DNA of 64,000 nucleotides, taken from assembly GCF_901875635.1 (NCBI RefSeq), contig NZ_CABFMN010000095.1, positions 62,001 through 126,000 of the forward strand. The letters are read 5' to 3'. Source of the stretch: Xylophilus ampelinus. GTDB taxonomy: Bacteria > Pseudomonadota > Gammaproteobacteria > Burkholderiales > Burkholderiaceae_C. Positions 37,877 to 47,610 of the stretch are shown one piece after another (positions within the stretch are counted from its first letter, which is position 1; each line of letters starts with the position of its first letter). Made by a program: the position numbers and the translations under genes. Below the pieces are notes generated by a model. It had not been told where the DNA came from and made no database searches. It saw only the letters and a program-made list of their open reading frames with translations.

Positions 37877-37942
37877 CGCCTTTCTCCTGCCTTTCAACGC
37901 CCCGGCCAGGGCGATGGCCCTGCGCCATACGAAGAGACCGAC

Positions 37943-39553
37943 ATGCACCCGAAACTTTGCGCACCGCCACGCAACACGCCGCTGCTCTACGGCAGCGTCT
38001 GCAGCGGCATCGAGGCCGTGAGCCTCGCTTGGCAACCGCTCGGCCTCGAAGCCGCGTGGTTCGCCGAGATCGAGCCGTTCCCGAGCGCCGTGCTCGCCCA
38101 CCGTAACCCCCTCGTGCCCAACCTGGGCGACATGACCACGATCGCCCGCCAGGTCCGCGCCGGCACCGTGCCCGCGCCAGACCTCCTGGTCGGCGGCACG
38201 CCGTGCCAGTCGTTCAGCGTGGCCGGCGCCCGCCGTGGCCTGGCTGACCCGCGCGGCGCCCTGACCCTTGCCTATGTGGAGCTTGCAAATGCCATCGACC
38301 AAACCCGCCGCCAAGACCGCCGCCCGCCGGCAACGCTCGTCTGGGAAAACGTCCCCGGCGTCCTCAGCGACTGCAGCAACGCCTTCGGACACTTCCTGGG
38401 CGCACTGGCCGGCGAAAGCCGTGCGCTCGAACCGCCAGGGCAAAAATGGGCGCACGCAGGTTGTGTGTCTGGACCCCGGCGCCGCATCGCCTGGCGCTTG
38501 CTCGATGCTCAATATTTCGGCGTCGCCCAACGGCGCCGTCGCGTGTTTCTTGTGGCAAGTGGTGGAGGTGGCGTCGATCCCGCCGAGGTACTTTTTGAGC
38601 GCCCAGGCCTGCGCGGGGATTCTTCGCCGGGCTTCGCGCCGTGGCAAGACGCTGCCGGCGCTGCTGGATCGGGCGCTGCGGCAGCAGGCTGGTACTCGGG
38701 ATATGCAGGACTGAAGCAGCCCTACGGCAAGGCCACGGTGACGTTCGGATTCGGCGGGGGCAACACCGCAGGACCCATCGACGTCGCGGCCTGCCTGACC
38801 GCGGCGCCCGGCCCGAAGAACGACTTCGAGGTCGAGACCTTCGTGGCGCAGTCCATCGCGGGCAGCATCAGCCACACGCTCAGCACCGCCAACGGCGGCA
38901 AGGGCTGCAGCGAGGACGGCACCGGCAAGGGTGTGCCGATCATTGCCTTCACCGCACAGGGCTGCGGGGCGGATGCGACGACGAACCATGCACCGACGCT
39001 GCGTGCCGGCAGACATCGCCTCAGCCACGCGAACGCCGGCGTGGTGCCGGCCATCGCGTTCGCGCAGAACTCGCGCGGCGAGCTGCGGCTGGAATCCGGC
39101 CACGGCCAGCTTGCCGGGACGCTCTCCACGGGTGGCGGCAAGCCGGGCCAAGGCCGGCCGATGGTGATCGGCGTGGCGCTGCGCGGTCGCACCGAAGGCC
39201 TGGCCGCTGAACTGGGCGATGGCGTCTCGACCGCGCTGCGCACCAGCAGCGGCGGTGCCGACAAGCCCCATGTGCTGGCACCGGACTTCGAGGCACATTT
39301 CCGCTACGACTGGAATAACCCCGGTCCGGGCGACTGGTCGCAGTGGCGGGTGCGTCGGCTGATGCCGGTCGAATGCGAGCGGCTTCAAGGCATGCCCGAC
39401 GACTACACGCTGGTGCCGTACCGCGGCAGGCCCTCCGCCGACGCGCCGCGCTACAAGGCGATCGGCAACTCCATGGCCGTGCCGTGCGTCGCGTGGCTGG
39501 GCCAGCGGCTGGTGCAGTGCCTGCACAAGACGGGATCGAGCGCTTCGGATTGA
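37943..39553 (+). CDS. C5-cytosine DNA methyltransferase (Dcm type)
   Basis: 536 residues. Motif I LYGSVCSGIEAVSLAW, catalytic motif IV GGTPCQSFSVAGARRGL, motif VI VWENVPGVL, motif VIII YFGVAQRRRRVFLVA, and C-terminal motif X AIGNSMAVPCVAWLG. A long target-recognition region (about residues 225-460) with repeated Gly-rich segments separates VIII from IX/X. No restriction enzyme lies nearby, so it is an orphan methylase, probably protecting the ICE or marking it. ATG at 37943 was taken over the longer open frame upstream. Confidence 0.92.
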   Translation: MHPKLCAPPRNTPLLYGSVCSGIEAVSLAWQPLGLEAAWFAEIEPFPSAVLAHRNPLVPNLGDMTTIARQVRAGTVPAPDLLVGGTPCQSFSVAGARRGLADPRGALTLAYVELANAIDQTRRQDRRPPATLVWENVPGVLSDCSNAFGHFLGALAGESRALEPPGQKWAHAGCVSGPRRRIAWRLLDAQYFGVAQRRRRVFLVASGGGGVDPAEVLFERPGLRGDSSPGFAPWQDAAGAAGSGAAAAGWYSGYAGLKQPYGKATVTFGFGGGNTAGPIDVAACLTAAPGPKNDFEVETFVAQSIAGSISHTLSTANGGKGCSEDGTGKGVPIIAFTAQGCGADATTNHAPTLRAGRHRLSHANAGVVPAIAFAQNSRGELRLESGHGQLAGTLSTGGGKPGQGRPMVIGVALRGRTEGLAAELGDGVSTALRTSSGGADKPHVLAPDFEAHFRYDWNNPGPGDWSQWRVRRLMPVECERLQGMPDDYTLVPYRGRPSADAPRYKAIGNSMAVPCVAWLGQRLVQCLHKTGSSASD

Positions 39554-39597
39554 TGCACGACGCGGCCGGCGGGCCGCGTGATCCTCCCTCCTGCATT

Positions 39598-39658
39598 GCC
39601 GACGCATCGGCAACAGCCAGCAGCCAGGGTGTCAAGGCTGCCGTGGGTTCCTCCCACG
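39598..39658 (+). ncRNA. three-hairpin structured leader, copy A
   Basis: P1 GCCGA/TCGGC (39598-39602, 39607-39611), a short AACAGCCA linker, P2 GCAGCC/GGCTGC (39620-39625, 39636-39641), then directly P3 CGTGGG/CCCACG (39642-39647, 39653-39658). It lies 139 bp upstream of the 39797 start. Compared with copies B, C and D the paired bases change together. I suspect an Rfam radC-type leader but could not test it. Confidence 0.7.
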
Positions 39659-39796
39659 CCACCCGCCAGTTCGCCCCGGCATCTCTCCGGCGAACGCTGC
39701 CCACCGGGCATCGATGCCACCTTCCTCCAACCCACGGGATGTATGCCGCGTCCCGTCAGGGGCGTGTCGTCAACCCGGTCGATATCAGGACTTTCC

Positions 39797-40354
39797 ATGG
39801 ACACCATCACCCGACAAGACCGCATCACGCTCAAGAACCTCAAGGTCGCGGATTTCGCGAGCGAGGAAACGCTGTGCTTCACCGCCACCGTCATGTTCGA
39901 CGGCAGGCCCATCGCCGAAGCCCGCAATGACGGACACGGCGGCTCGACGTTCGTGCGCGCGTTGCAAGGCCAGGCCGCGCTGCTGGCCCAAGCCGAGGAA
40001 TTTGCCAAGAGCCTGCCGCCGGCATCGCTCGACGTCGAGCGCGAGGACGACGAGCCACTTCTCATCGACATGACGCTCGACTTCCTCGTGGACCAGTTGG
40101 CCGATGCCATGCACGCAGAGCGCAAGCTGCGCACCGCGTTCAACCGCGACATCGGCAACAAGGTGCTGTTCATCAAGGACGGCCGGCTGCTGTTCCTCAA
40201 GGGCATCAAGCTCAAGGCCATTGCCGAACGCGCGGCATATTTCGCAAAGCTGCGCAGCCGACAGGACCAGCCCATCGTCATCCTGGCCGAGCTGCCAGCG
40301 GACGAGGCATTCGCCATCTGGAAGCAGCATGTCCTGGGCGACAAGCCCCGCTGA
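39797..40354 (+). CDS. ICE protein of unknown function
   Basis: 185 residues. Begins MDTITRQDRITLKNLKVADF. The N-terminal part is strand-rich (SEETLCFTATVMFDGRPIAEARNDGHGG) and the C-terminal part helical (AERKLRTAFNRDIGNKVLFIKDGRLLFLKGIKLKAIAERAAYF). No motif known to me. Preceded by structured leader A and followed by a strong terminator, so it is its own transcription unit. Confidence 0.65.
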   Translation: MDTITRQDRITLKNLKVADFASEETLCFTATVMFDGRPIAEARNDGHGGSTFVRALQGQAALLAQAEEFAKSLPPASLDVEREDDEPLLIDMTLDFLVDQLADAMHAERKLRTAFNRDIGNKVLFIKDGRLLFLKGIKLKAIAERAAYFAKLRSRQDQPIVILAELPADEAFAIWKQHVLGDKPR

Positions 40355-40380
40355 TCCAGCCTCACCGCACCGTCATGACC

Positions 40381-40409
40381 GCCCCGCACTCGTTGCGGGG
40401 CTTTTCTTT
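40381..40409 (+). terminator. intrinsic terminator of the 39797 gene
   Basis: GCCCCGCA-CTCGT-TGCGGGGC then TTTTCTTT. A strong 8-bp GC stem with a T tract. Confidence 0.85.
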
Positions 40410-40496
40410 GTCCCTGCGCACATCAATCGGGGCTGGACCAGATGCCGATTTCCAACTGACGTGGCGCGGCACCCTCACGAAGCTGTCCGCATGTTC

Positions 40497-40557
40497 GCTG
40501 ATTCGTCAGCACATGCCAGCAGCCAGGGTTTCAGGCTGCCGCGGGGTTCTCTCCGCG
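40497..40557 (+). ncRNA. three-hairpin structured leader, copy B
   Basis: P1 GCTGA/TCAGC with a TTCG loop (40497-40510), linker ACATGCCA, P2 GCAGCC/GGCTGC (40519-40524, 40534-40539), P3 CGCGG/CCGCG (40540-40544, 40553-40557). 131 bp upstream of the 40688 start. Confidence 0.72.
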
Positions 40558-40687
40558 CAACCCACCAGTCCGCATCGCATCCATTGCGCGGACGCGCGTC
40601 CCCAAGACGCTGATGCTTTTTTTCAACCGCGTGCGGGAGCTGCCATCCCGTGAGGGACAGGGCCCCGCTTTTCCAAGGAGCCCATCC

Positions 40688-40909
40688 ATGTCCCAGCAAG
40701 CCTCTTTCGGCCGATTCGGTCAATTGGCCTTGACCTACTGCGGCAAGTTCCTGCCGCTCGAAGTCCTGCACAGCGCCGCCGGCCACTACATCGGCACGCG
40801 CGATACCGAAGGTCCCGTCTCGCGGGAATCTCGTGAGTACTTCCGCAGCCATGCCGCGGCTCAACGTGCCCTCGAAAGAGGCGGCTGGTCCCAGCTCGCC
40901 ATTCCCTGA
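40688..40909 (+). CDS. small ICE protein of unknown function
   Basis: 73 residues (MSQQASFGRFGQLALTYCGK). ATG preceded by CAAGGAG. Ends GGWSQLAIP. The ESREYFRSHAAAQRALERGGW part is helical and amphipathic. I do not recognise a family. Confidence 0.65.
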   Translation: MSQQASFGRFGQLALTYCGKFLPLEVLHSAAGHYIGTRDTEGPVSRESREYFRSHAAAQRALERGGWSQLAIP

Positions 40910-40930
40910 TCCAACTGGAGGAATCACGTC

Positions 40931-41323
40931 ATGAACCAGCTACTGCCACAGGAAGTCGTCGATCAGATCGTTCGGGAAGAACGGCATTTCAGCGCCGCGC
41001 CCCAAGCCTTTTTCGAGGCATGGAAGCGTGGTGTCGAGATCGCCGGCCCGCAATGGTTTGGCGATGGCACCCGTGAAGGTCTGAACCAGGCCAAGAGCAA
41101 GTGGGATCTGCGTCCCGACATGCTGCGCCTCAACGACGCCCTCGGCGTCCTGAGCAGCGGGGAACGCATGTTCCTGTCCGCGATGGTCAGCTTCTACAAC
41201 GCGCGCGAGGGCGGTGCCATGCTCAAGCGCTGCCACTTCAACGGGTTGTCGGACTTCGACGGCCTCGATCTGCCACGTCGCCAGGTGATCGCCGACCTGC
41301 TGCTGAACTACAGCGGTTGGTGA
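40931..41323 (+). CDS. ICE protein of unknown function
   Basis: 130 residues. Helix-rich: LPQEVVDQIVREERHFSAAP, SGERMFLSAMVSFYNAREGGAML and a C-terminal FDGLDLPRRQVIADLLLNYSGW. CTGGAGG precedes the ATG. It starts 21 bp after the previous stop, so these two genes are probably one unit that ends at the 41369 terminator. No known domain. Confidence 0.65.
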   Translation: MNQLLPQEVVDQIVREERHFSAAPQAFFEAWKRGVEIAGPQWFGDGTREGLNQAKSKWDLRPDMLRLNDALGVLSSGERMFLSAMVSFYNAREGGAMLKRCHFNGLSDFDGLDLPRRQVIADLLLNYSGW

Positions 41324-41368
41324 GCCGGTCCCTGGCACACCTTCATCACTGCGTTCACGGGACCCCAT

Positions 41369-41410
41369 GAGGGACATGCGCCTCGTTCGAGGCCATGTCC
41401 CTCGCGTTTT
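41369..41410 (+). terminator. long stem terminator after the 40688-40931 pair
   Basis: GAGGGACATG (41369-41378) pairs with CATGTCCCTC (41394-41403), inner CCTC/GAGG, then GCGTTTTC. 10-bp outer stem. Confidence 0.75.
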
Positions 41411-41505
41411 CTCCCCGCCCAGCGCCATCCGGCATCAGGCGGTTTCCCCTGCGGATGCCATCGTCCGCAAGGGCTGGCTCCGTTCATTCATCGAAAGGAG
41501 CCTTC

Positions 41506-42192
41506 ATGGCCAACAACTACTACGAAGCCACCGGCGTTCTCGTGCTCGACCGTGTGACGCCCGTCATCCAGGCGCTGTTCGGCGCCTTCGCGCTGGACGA
41601 GAGCCACCCCGGCAACGGGCAGGCCTACATCGCCCAGATCGCCGAGACCACCAATCCGCAATGGCCGGACGTGCTCGATGGCCTGGAAGACCTGGCCACG
41701 CAACTCGGTATTCCGATGCCGGACGACGAAGGGCTGTCGATCCCGCCGCTGCTCGAACTGCTCGCCGTGCACTTCCGTGCCGATGAGGACGAAGAGCTGG
41801 GGAACTTGATCGACCGTCATTCGTTCGAGGACACCGCCGATCTCGACGCATTGTTTCTGATCGCCACCCGGTTCGATGACGGGCACCACCTGACCGCCAT
41901 CCAGTTCGAGGGCTGCTGGTACTGCAGCAAGCCGCGGCTGTTCGAGTTCGGCGGCAACGGCTGCTACCTGAGCCGCGAGGTCCGCTTCATCAGCTCCTCC
42001 TCCCAGGCCCTCCAGCTCGGCGACCAATTGCGCAAGACCATTGTGGCCGCCGACATCGAAGAGGCTTCGGCCCTGATCGCGCTGGAGACCATCAATCTGC
42101 TGGCGGGCGTCAGCGACGAGCCATTCCGCATGAATTTGCGCCGGCGCGTCGCCGAGCGATTGGCCCAAACGCCAACGATCAGCGTCACCTGA
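41506..42192 (+). CDS. ICE protein of unknown function
   Basis: 228 residues (MANNYYEATGVLVLDRVTPV). Alternates helix and strand; contains GCWYCSKPRLFEFGGNGCYLSREVRF with three Cys and a central acidic MPDDEGLS and RADEDEELG. AAAGGAG site. Widely present in ICEs of this type by my recollection but unassigned. A hairpin follows at 42214. Confidence 0.65.
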   Translation: MANNYYEATGVLVLDRVTPVIQALFGAFALDESHPGNGQAYIAQIAETTNPQWPDVLDGLEDLATQLGIPMPDDEGLSIPPLLELLAVHFRADEDEELGNLIDRHSFEDTADLDALFLIATRFDDGHHLTAIQFEGCWYCSKPRLFEFGGNGCYLSREVRFISSSSQALQLGDQLRKTIVAADIEEASALIALETINLLAGVSDEPFRMNLRRRVAERLAQTPTISVT

Positions 42193-42213
42193 CGCTGTTT
42201 CCTTTCTTTCCAC

Positions 42214-42236
42214 CCACCGGGGTCAATTCCCGGTGG
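42214..42236 (+). terminator. hairpin between the 41506 and 42276 genes
   Basis: CCACCGGG (42214-42221) pairs with CCCGGTGG (42229-42236), 7-nt loop. No T tract, so it could instead be part of the leader of the next gene. Confidence 0.5.
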
Positions 42237-42275
42237 CGGGGATTTGCTCCATCATTATTCTGTTGGAGAAATCCC

Positions 42276-43013
42276 ATGTCCCAGAATCCCAATCCCTTTC
42301 TACGCGGCTACTGGAATCTGAAAATCGTCCGCACGCTGTCCATCAGCTACGAGGACGGAAGCCCGCATGTCTGGCGAAACATCCACCCGAGCCAGCAGCA
42401 CCTCTGCGACGCGGCGCTGGTTTCTTCTCCTTGCATCATCACCAGCGACTTCGCGGTGGTCAGGACTGGCACCGAACCTGTCGGCGCCGCACTGATCGCC
42501 GAATGCGACGCGGCTGAAGGGGGCAGCGGCGAAGGCATGGTGGGTGCCGTGGTGTACGCGATCCACGGCGACGACTTCGACGGCCGCCCCGTCCACATTG
42601 GCGACACCTATTCGGCCGAGGCCGCACGGGAAGTCGTGCAGCGGTTGAGCTTCGAGACCGGCTACTACAGCCGGTGCTGGGAAATCAGCAGCGCGCACAT
42701 CAGCCGCGAAACCGGCCAGTACCTGGCCAACCTGGCTGACCTCGCGACGCCGGAGGCCTTTTTGTTCATCGCGTTCCGGATTCCCTACAGCCCGGCGATC
42801 GGCGTCAAGCTGATCTCCACGCCCTGGACGGACCAGCACCTGCAGGACGTCGAGGGGATCGCCGCCGAGCAGCTTCGGCAGGAGCACCGCAGCAAGGGCA
42901 TGCCGGACGAGCTGGCACAGATCCTTGAACTGGCCGGCCAGGCCGACGTGCGCATCCTCATCCTCGATGCCGACGCACCCGTGTTGCCGGGCCTATCGCT
43001 GGCCGGCGAATAG
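42276..43013 (+). CDS. ICE protein with DUF5983-like segment
   Basis: 245 residues. Starts MSQNPNPFLRGYWNLKIVRT. The segment CWEISSAHISRETGQYLANL followed by FLFIAFRIPYSPAIGVKL is like what I recall as DUF5983, tentatively. C-terminal coiled helix QDVEGIAAEQLRQEHRSKGMPDELAQIL then ILILDADAPVLPGL. Function unknown. GTTGGAG precedes the ATG. Followed by a strong hairpin at 43054. Confidence 0.6.
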   Translation: MSQNPNPFLRGYWNLKIVRTLSISYEDGSPHVWRNIHPSQQHLCDAALVSSPCIITSDFAVVRTGTEPVGAALIAECDAAEGGSGEGMVGAVVYAIHGDDFDGRPVHIGDTYSAEAAREVVQRLSFETGYYSRCWEISSAHISRETGQYLANLADLATPEAFLFIAFRIPYSPAIGVKLISTPWTDQHLQDVEGIAAEQLRQEHRSKGMPDELAQILELAGQADVRILILDADAPVLPGLSLAGE

Positions 43014-43053
43014 CTGCCACACACATCCCCGGCCTTCCTTGTCCTCACCGCAT

Positions 43054-43088
43054 GCCGGCCCGGTCTCCCGCCAGAGAGCCGGGCCGGC
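43054..43088 (+). terminator. strong GC hairpin after the 42276 gene
   Basis: GCCGGCCCGG (43054-43063) pairs perfectly with CCGGGCCGGC (43079-43088). The tail GCACTTTCAC is only mildly T-rich. Confidence 0.6.
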
Positions 43089-43110
43089 GCACTTTCACAG
43101 GAGCGATCCC

Positions 43111-43389
43111 ATGTTCCCCGACCTCATCACACCCGCATCCGACTTCGAGCACCAACTCGGAGCCTGCGTCAACGCCATGAGCCAGGAAGATGCCATCGGC
43201 CAGATCCTGGTATTCGAGCGCATGAGCGGCACGCTGCACATGCGCCATATCGCCAGCGCCGACCTGGTGGACACCGACGTGGACGACTACGAAATGGTCG
43301 TCTTCGACGGTGGCAACACAAGCGGCGACACGTGGAAACACGTGTTCTTTCCGCGTCAGCGCGAGCACTACTTCGTGTACCAAGCCTGA
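43111..43389 (+). CDS. small acidic ICE protein
   Basis: 92 residues, net acidic (ASADLVDTDVDDYEMVVFDGG). MFPDLITPASDFEHQL at the N-terminus. CAGGAG precedes the ATG by 9 bp. Ends EHYFVYQA. No family recognised. An intrinsic terminator follows at once. Confidence 0.65.
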   Translation: MFPDLITPASDFEHQLGACVNAMSQEDAIGQILVFERMSGTLHMRHIASADLVDTDVDDYEMVVFDGGNTSGDTWKHVFFPRQREHYFVYQA

Positions 43390-43396
43390 TTCCTCC

Positions 43397-43418
43397 AGCC
43401 CCTTTCGAGGGGCTTTTT
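43397..43418 (+). terminator. intrinsic terminator after the 43111 gene
   Basis: AGCCCC-TTTCGA-GGGGCT followed by TTTT. Textbook form. Confidence 0.88.
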
Positions 43419-43507
43419 CTTGCCCGCAGCACAGGAAAACGGTTGTGGTGCGGTGCCGTTTCCTGCGGGCAGGCAGACCGCCCCAGGGCCATGCTTGCCC
43501 CATGTTC

Positions 43508-43573
43508 GTCGGCGTTGCCGGCACATGCCCAGGCAGTCGAGACCTTCGAGGCTGCAAGCGCGGGAAACCGTGC
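43508..43573 (+). ncRNA. three-hairpin structured leader, copy C
   Basis: P1 GTCGGC/GCCGGC (43508-43513, 43517-43522), linker ACATGCCC, P2 GCAGTC/GGCTGC (43533-43538, 43550-43555; one G-U), P3 GCGCGG-GAAA-CCGTGC (43558-43573; one G-U, GNRA loop). 105 bp upstream of the 43678 start. Confidence 0.7.
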
Positions 43574-43677
43574 TGGTCGTTTCTTCCTACGGACCTACCG
43601 CGTCCATCCACGCCACCCACAAGGGACCTCTCCCTTGCGGGCGGGGAATCCCTTGTTTTTCCTCAAGGAGTTTCCCC

Positions 43678-44502
43678 ATGGATCGTTCCCTCATCAAATC
43701 CATGATGCCTTCGCTGGTCGCAGGCCATGTGCCCCGCAACGTGCGGTCGTTCAAGTACCGCGTGTTCGATGATCAGCCGCTGTCCTCAACGCTGGGCTTC
43801 GCCATCGACCCCCAACCCTTCGACGGCAAGGTGGTCGCCGCGACCGACGATGCCATCGTCGTCAAGCTCAAGCCTTCCGAGTTCGCGGTGCTCGATCCCA
43901 GCCTGGTGACCACGGTTCCTGCCGAAGGCGCCAAGGTGCATGTCCAACCCTATGCCCGTCGTCGCTTCGACGGACTGCGCGCGGACACGCCGGAGGTCAT
44001 CACCGAGGAGACTTCGGACGGCACGCCGTACACCATCACGAGGCACATCCTCGGCTCGGCGCCGGCCAAGCTGCCCATTCCCACGCCGCAGTGCATGGAG
44101 TTGGGCCAGCTCATCGAGCAGTTGGAGGAGATGCCGGCCCCCGATCGCTTCCGGCGCATCACCCACATGCTGGTGGATGCCGGTGCCCGCGACTTCACCT
44201 GGGTCGATCCCACGCCCTCCAAGATCATCGAGACCCCGCCGGCGATCAGCTTCACGGTCTCGACCGCGAAGTTCGAGGGCCGGGTGACGATCCTCTACGA
44301 CCGCGGCGGAGACACCTACGTGGTGGAACTGCACCGTCAGAACGGTGAATCGGTCGAACTGGTCGATCGGCACGACGAGGTGTATTTCGACATGCTCGGC
44401 GAAGTGCTGGAGAGGCTCATCGACGACGGGCGCTGGCGCCAGATCGACGTGAGCATCCTCGACGCGAAAGCGGCCCGCAAGCGCCAGGCCGTCCCGGCAT
44501 GA
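43678..44502 (+). CDS. ICE protein of unknown function
   Basis: 274 residues. Starts MDRSLIKSMMPSLVAGHVPR. The N-terminal half is strand-rich (KVVAATDDAIVVKLKPSEFAVLD, KVHVQPYARRRFDG). The C-terminal half has ISFTVSTAKFEGRVTILYDRGGDTYVVELHRQNG and a helical LERLIDDGRWRQIDVSILDAKAARKRQ. CAAGGAG before the ATG. No motif known to me. Leader C lies upstream, and the DUF3085 gene follows. Confidence 0.65.
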   Translation: MDRSLIKSMMPSLVAGHVPRNVRSFKYRVFDDQPLSSTLGFAIDPQPFDGKVVAATDDAIVVKLKPSEFAVLDPSLVTTVPAEGAKVHVQPYARRRFDGLRADTPEVITEETSDGTPYTITRHILGSAPAKLPIPTPQCMELGQLIEQLEEMPAPDRFRRITHMLVDAGARDFTWVDPTPSKIIETPPAISFTVSTAKFEGRVTILYDRGGDTYVVELHRQNGESVELVDRHDEVYFDMLGEVLERLIDDGRWRQIDVSILDAKAARKRQAVPA

Positions 44503-44646
44503 CGCCCCGCAGCGAAACCAGGCGGTCCTGCGGCTGACCCGAGGCATCCGCCACGGCGTTCCAGCCGTTCCGGCCGCGTGCACTACAGGCCCTTCATCCC
44601 ATCGGATGGAGGCCTTTCTCATTCTTCCACACAGGAGATTTCATCC

Positions 44647-44708
44647 ATGTCACTGCGATTCAAAGGCGCTGACCTGCGCCCCGTGCTGACCGAAGCCATC
44701 GCCAATCA
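44647..44708 (+). pseudogene. DUF3085 gene, 5' part, split by a mercury transposon
   Basis: Codes for MSLRFKGADLRPVLTEAIAN, then breaks at the transposon border. The remaining 3' part is at 48642-48938. Removing 44709-48641 and one copy of the 5-bp duplication AATCA joins the reading frame exactly and gives a 117-residue protein. CAGGAG ribosome site at about 44631. Transcription from this start now runs into the transposon and ends at a stop at 44833-44835. Confidence 0.9.
44704..44708. repeat. target-site duplication, left copy
   Basis: AATCA directly before the GGGGTCGTCTCAG terminus; repeated at 48642-48646 after the other terminus. Confidence 0.92.
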
Positions 44709-44747
44709 GGGGTCGTCTCAGAAAACGGAAAAAAATCGTACGCTAAG
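44709..44747 (+). repeat. left terminal inverted repeat
   Basis: Begins GGGGTCGTCTCAGAAAACGG and ends TCGTACGCTAAG, with seven A between; the right repeat has six. Otherwise the two differ only at position 5 (T versus A). Confidence 0.95.
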
Positions 44748-44763
44748 AGCCGAAGTGGGCCCT

Positions 44764-45171
44764 TTAGCAGCAATGCAAAGCTGCGATCAACGGGCAGGAA
44801 ACATTGCCATGGTGCGCGTTGCACTCTCTCACTAGCGTCGACAGGGCCTCTTCCATCCGCGTGAGGTCCGCCATGCGTGCGCGCACATCGGCCAGCCGGT
44901 GAGCAGCCAGTTCGGCCGCCTCGCTGCAATGGGTGCCGTCCTCCAGTTTCAGGAGCTGGCCGACTTCATCCAGGCTGAATCCCAGGCGCTGGGCTGACTT
45001 CACGAACTTCACCCGCGCCACGTCCGCCTGCCCGTAGCGGCGGATGCGACCGTAGGGCCGCTCCGGCTGGGGTAGCAAGCCCTTGAGCTGATAGAAGCGG
45101 ATCGTCTCCACGTTGACCCGGGCTGCCTTGGCGAAGGCCCCGATGGTCAGATTCTCTTGAGCGTTCTCCAT
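44764..45171 (-). CDS. merR: mercury-responsive MerR regulator
   Basis: 135 residues. N-terminal [42 protein letters not shown], then the dimer helix. The Hg(II) cysteines are those in [16 protein letters not shown] and VSCPLI. It represses and, with Hg(II), activates the divergent mer promoter by untwisting its 19-bp spacer. The gene is minus strand, ends 17 bp from the left inverted repeat and faces merT. Start ATG at 45171. Confidence 0.96.
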   Translation of the reverse strand: MENAQENLTIGAFAKAARVNVETIRFYQLKGLLPQPERPYGRIRRYGQADVARVKFVKSAQRLGFSLDEVGQLLKLEDGTHCSEAAELAAHRLADVRARMADLTRMEEALSTLVRECNAHHGNVSCPLIAALHCC

Positions 45172-45176
45172 GGCGC

Positions 45177-45207
45177 TTGACTCCGTAGTTGACTACGGAA
45201 GTAACGT
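45177..45207 (+). promoter_or_regulatory. mer operon promoter with MerR operator
   Basis: -35 TTGACT (45177-45182), 19-bp spacer, -10 TAACGT (45202-45207). Inside the spacer lies the perfect dyad CCGTAGT-TG-ACTACGG (45183-45198), the site MerR binds. The over-long spacer is the known reason the promoter is silent without Hg(II). Confidence 0.92.
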
Positions 45208-45242
45208 TACAGCATCAAGCGAAGTCCCGGAAGGAGAACCTT

Positions 45243-45593
45243 ATGTCGGAACCCAAGAACGGCCGCGGCGCACTGGCGACCGGCGGCGTCGCGGCCGTCC
45301 TCGCCTCGGCCTGCTGCCTCGGCCCCCTTGTCCTGGTCGCGCTCGGCTTCTCTGGCGCGTGGATCGGCAACCTGACCGTGCTGGAGCCGTATCGGCCGAT
45401 CTTCATCGGCGCAGCGCTCATCGCGCTGTTCTTCGCCTGGCGCAGCATCTTCCGACCAGCCCATGCCTGCAAGCCCGGCGACGTTTGCGCTGTGCCCCAA
45501 GTGCGGACTGCCTACAAGGTGATCTTCTGGATCGTGGCCGCCCTGGTTCTGGTTGCCCTCGCGTTTCCCTACGTCCTGCCGCTGTTCTACTGA
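45243..45593 (+). CDS. merT: mercuric ion transport protein MerT
   Basis: 116 residues, three membrane segments. The first carries the vicinal Cys pair in LASACCLGPLVLVALG; the second pair is in ACKPGDVCAVP on the cytosolic loop. It takes Hg(II) from MerP and hands it to MerA. AAGGAG precedes the ATG at 45243; the in-frame start upstream (45189) lies in the promoter and is unlikely. Confidence 0.95.
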   Translation: MSEPKNGRGALATGGVAAVLASACCLGPLVLVALGFSGAWIGNLTVLEPYRPIFIGAALIALFFAWRSIFRPAHACKPGDVCAVPQVRTAYKVIFWIVAALVLVALAFPYVLPLFY

Positions 45594-45605
45594 AAGGAGA
45601 TCACC

Positions 45606-47592
<1,987 letters not shown>

Positions 47593-47610
47593 GGAAAAGG
47601 GAGGTGTTCG

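Larger units (their letters stand above)
37415..37942. other. 528-bp gap with hairpins, no gene seen
   Basis: Holds two strong hairpins (37617-37666 and 37854-37876) and a third GCCGGCCC/GGGCCGG stem near 37744-37773. The short frames here are Arg/Pro-rich and look like shadows. Probably the leader of the methyltransferase gene. Confidence 0.5.
40355..40687. other. 333-bp gap: terminator plus structured leader B
   Basis: Holds the terminator at 40381-40409 and the three-hairpin leader at 40497-40557, then a low-coding stretch up to the ribosome site CCAAGGAGCCC before 40688. No further gene seen. Confidence 0.6.

Noticed and set aside
44578..44835. 85-codon open frame spanning the DUF3085 start and the transposon end
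   Set aside because: It is a chance fusion of the disrupted gene with the left inverted repeat and the antisense of merR; the true gene starts at 44647 and is interrupted at 44709.
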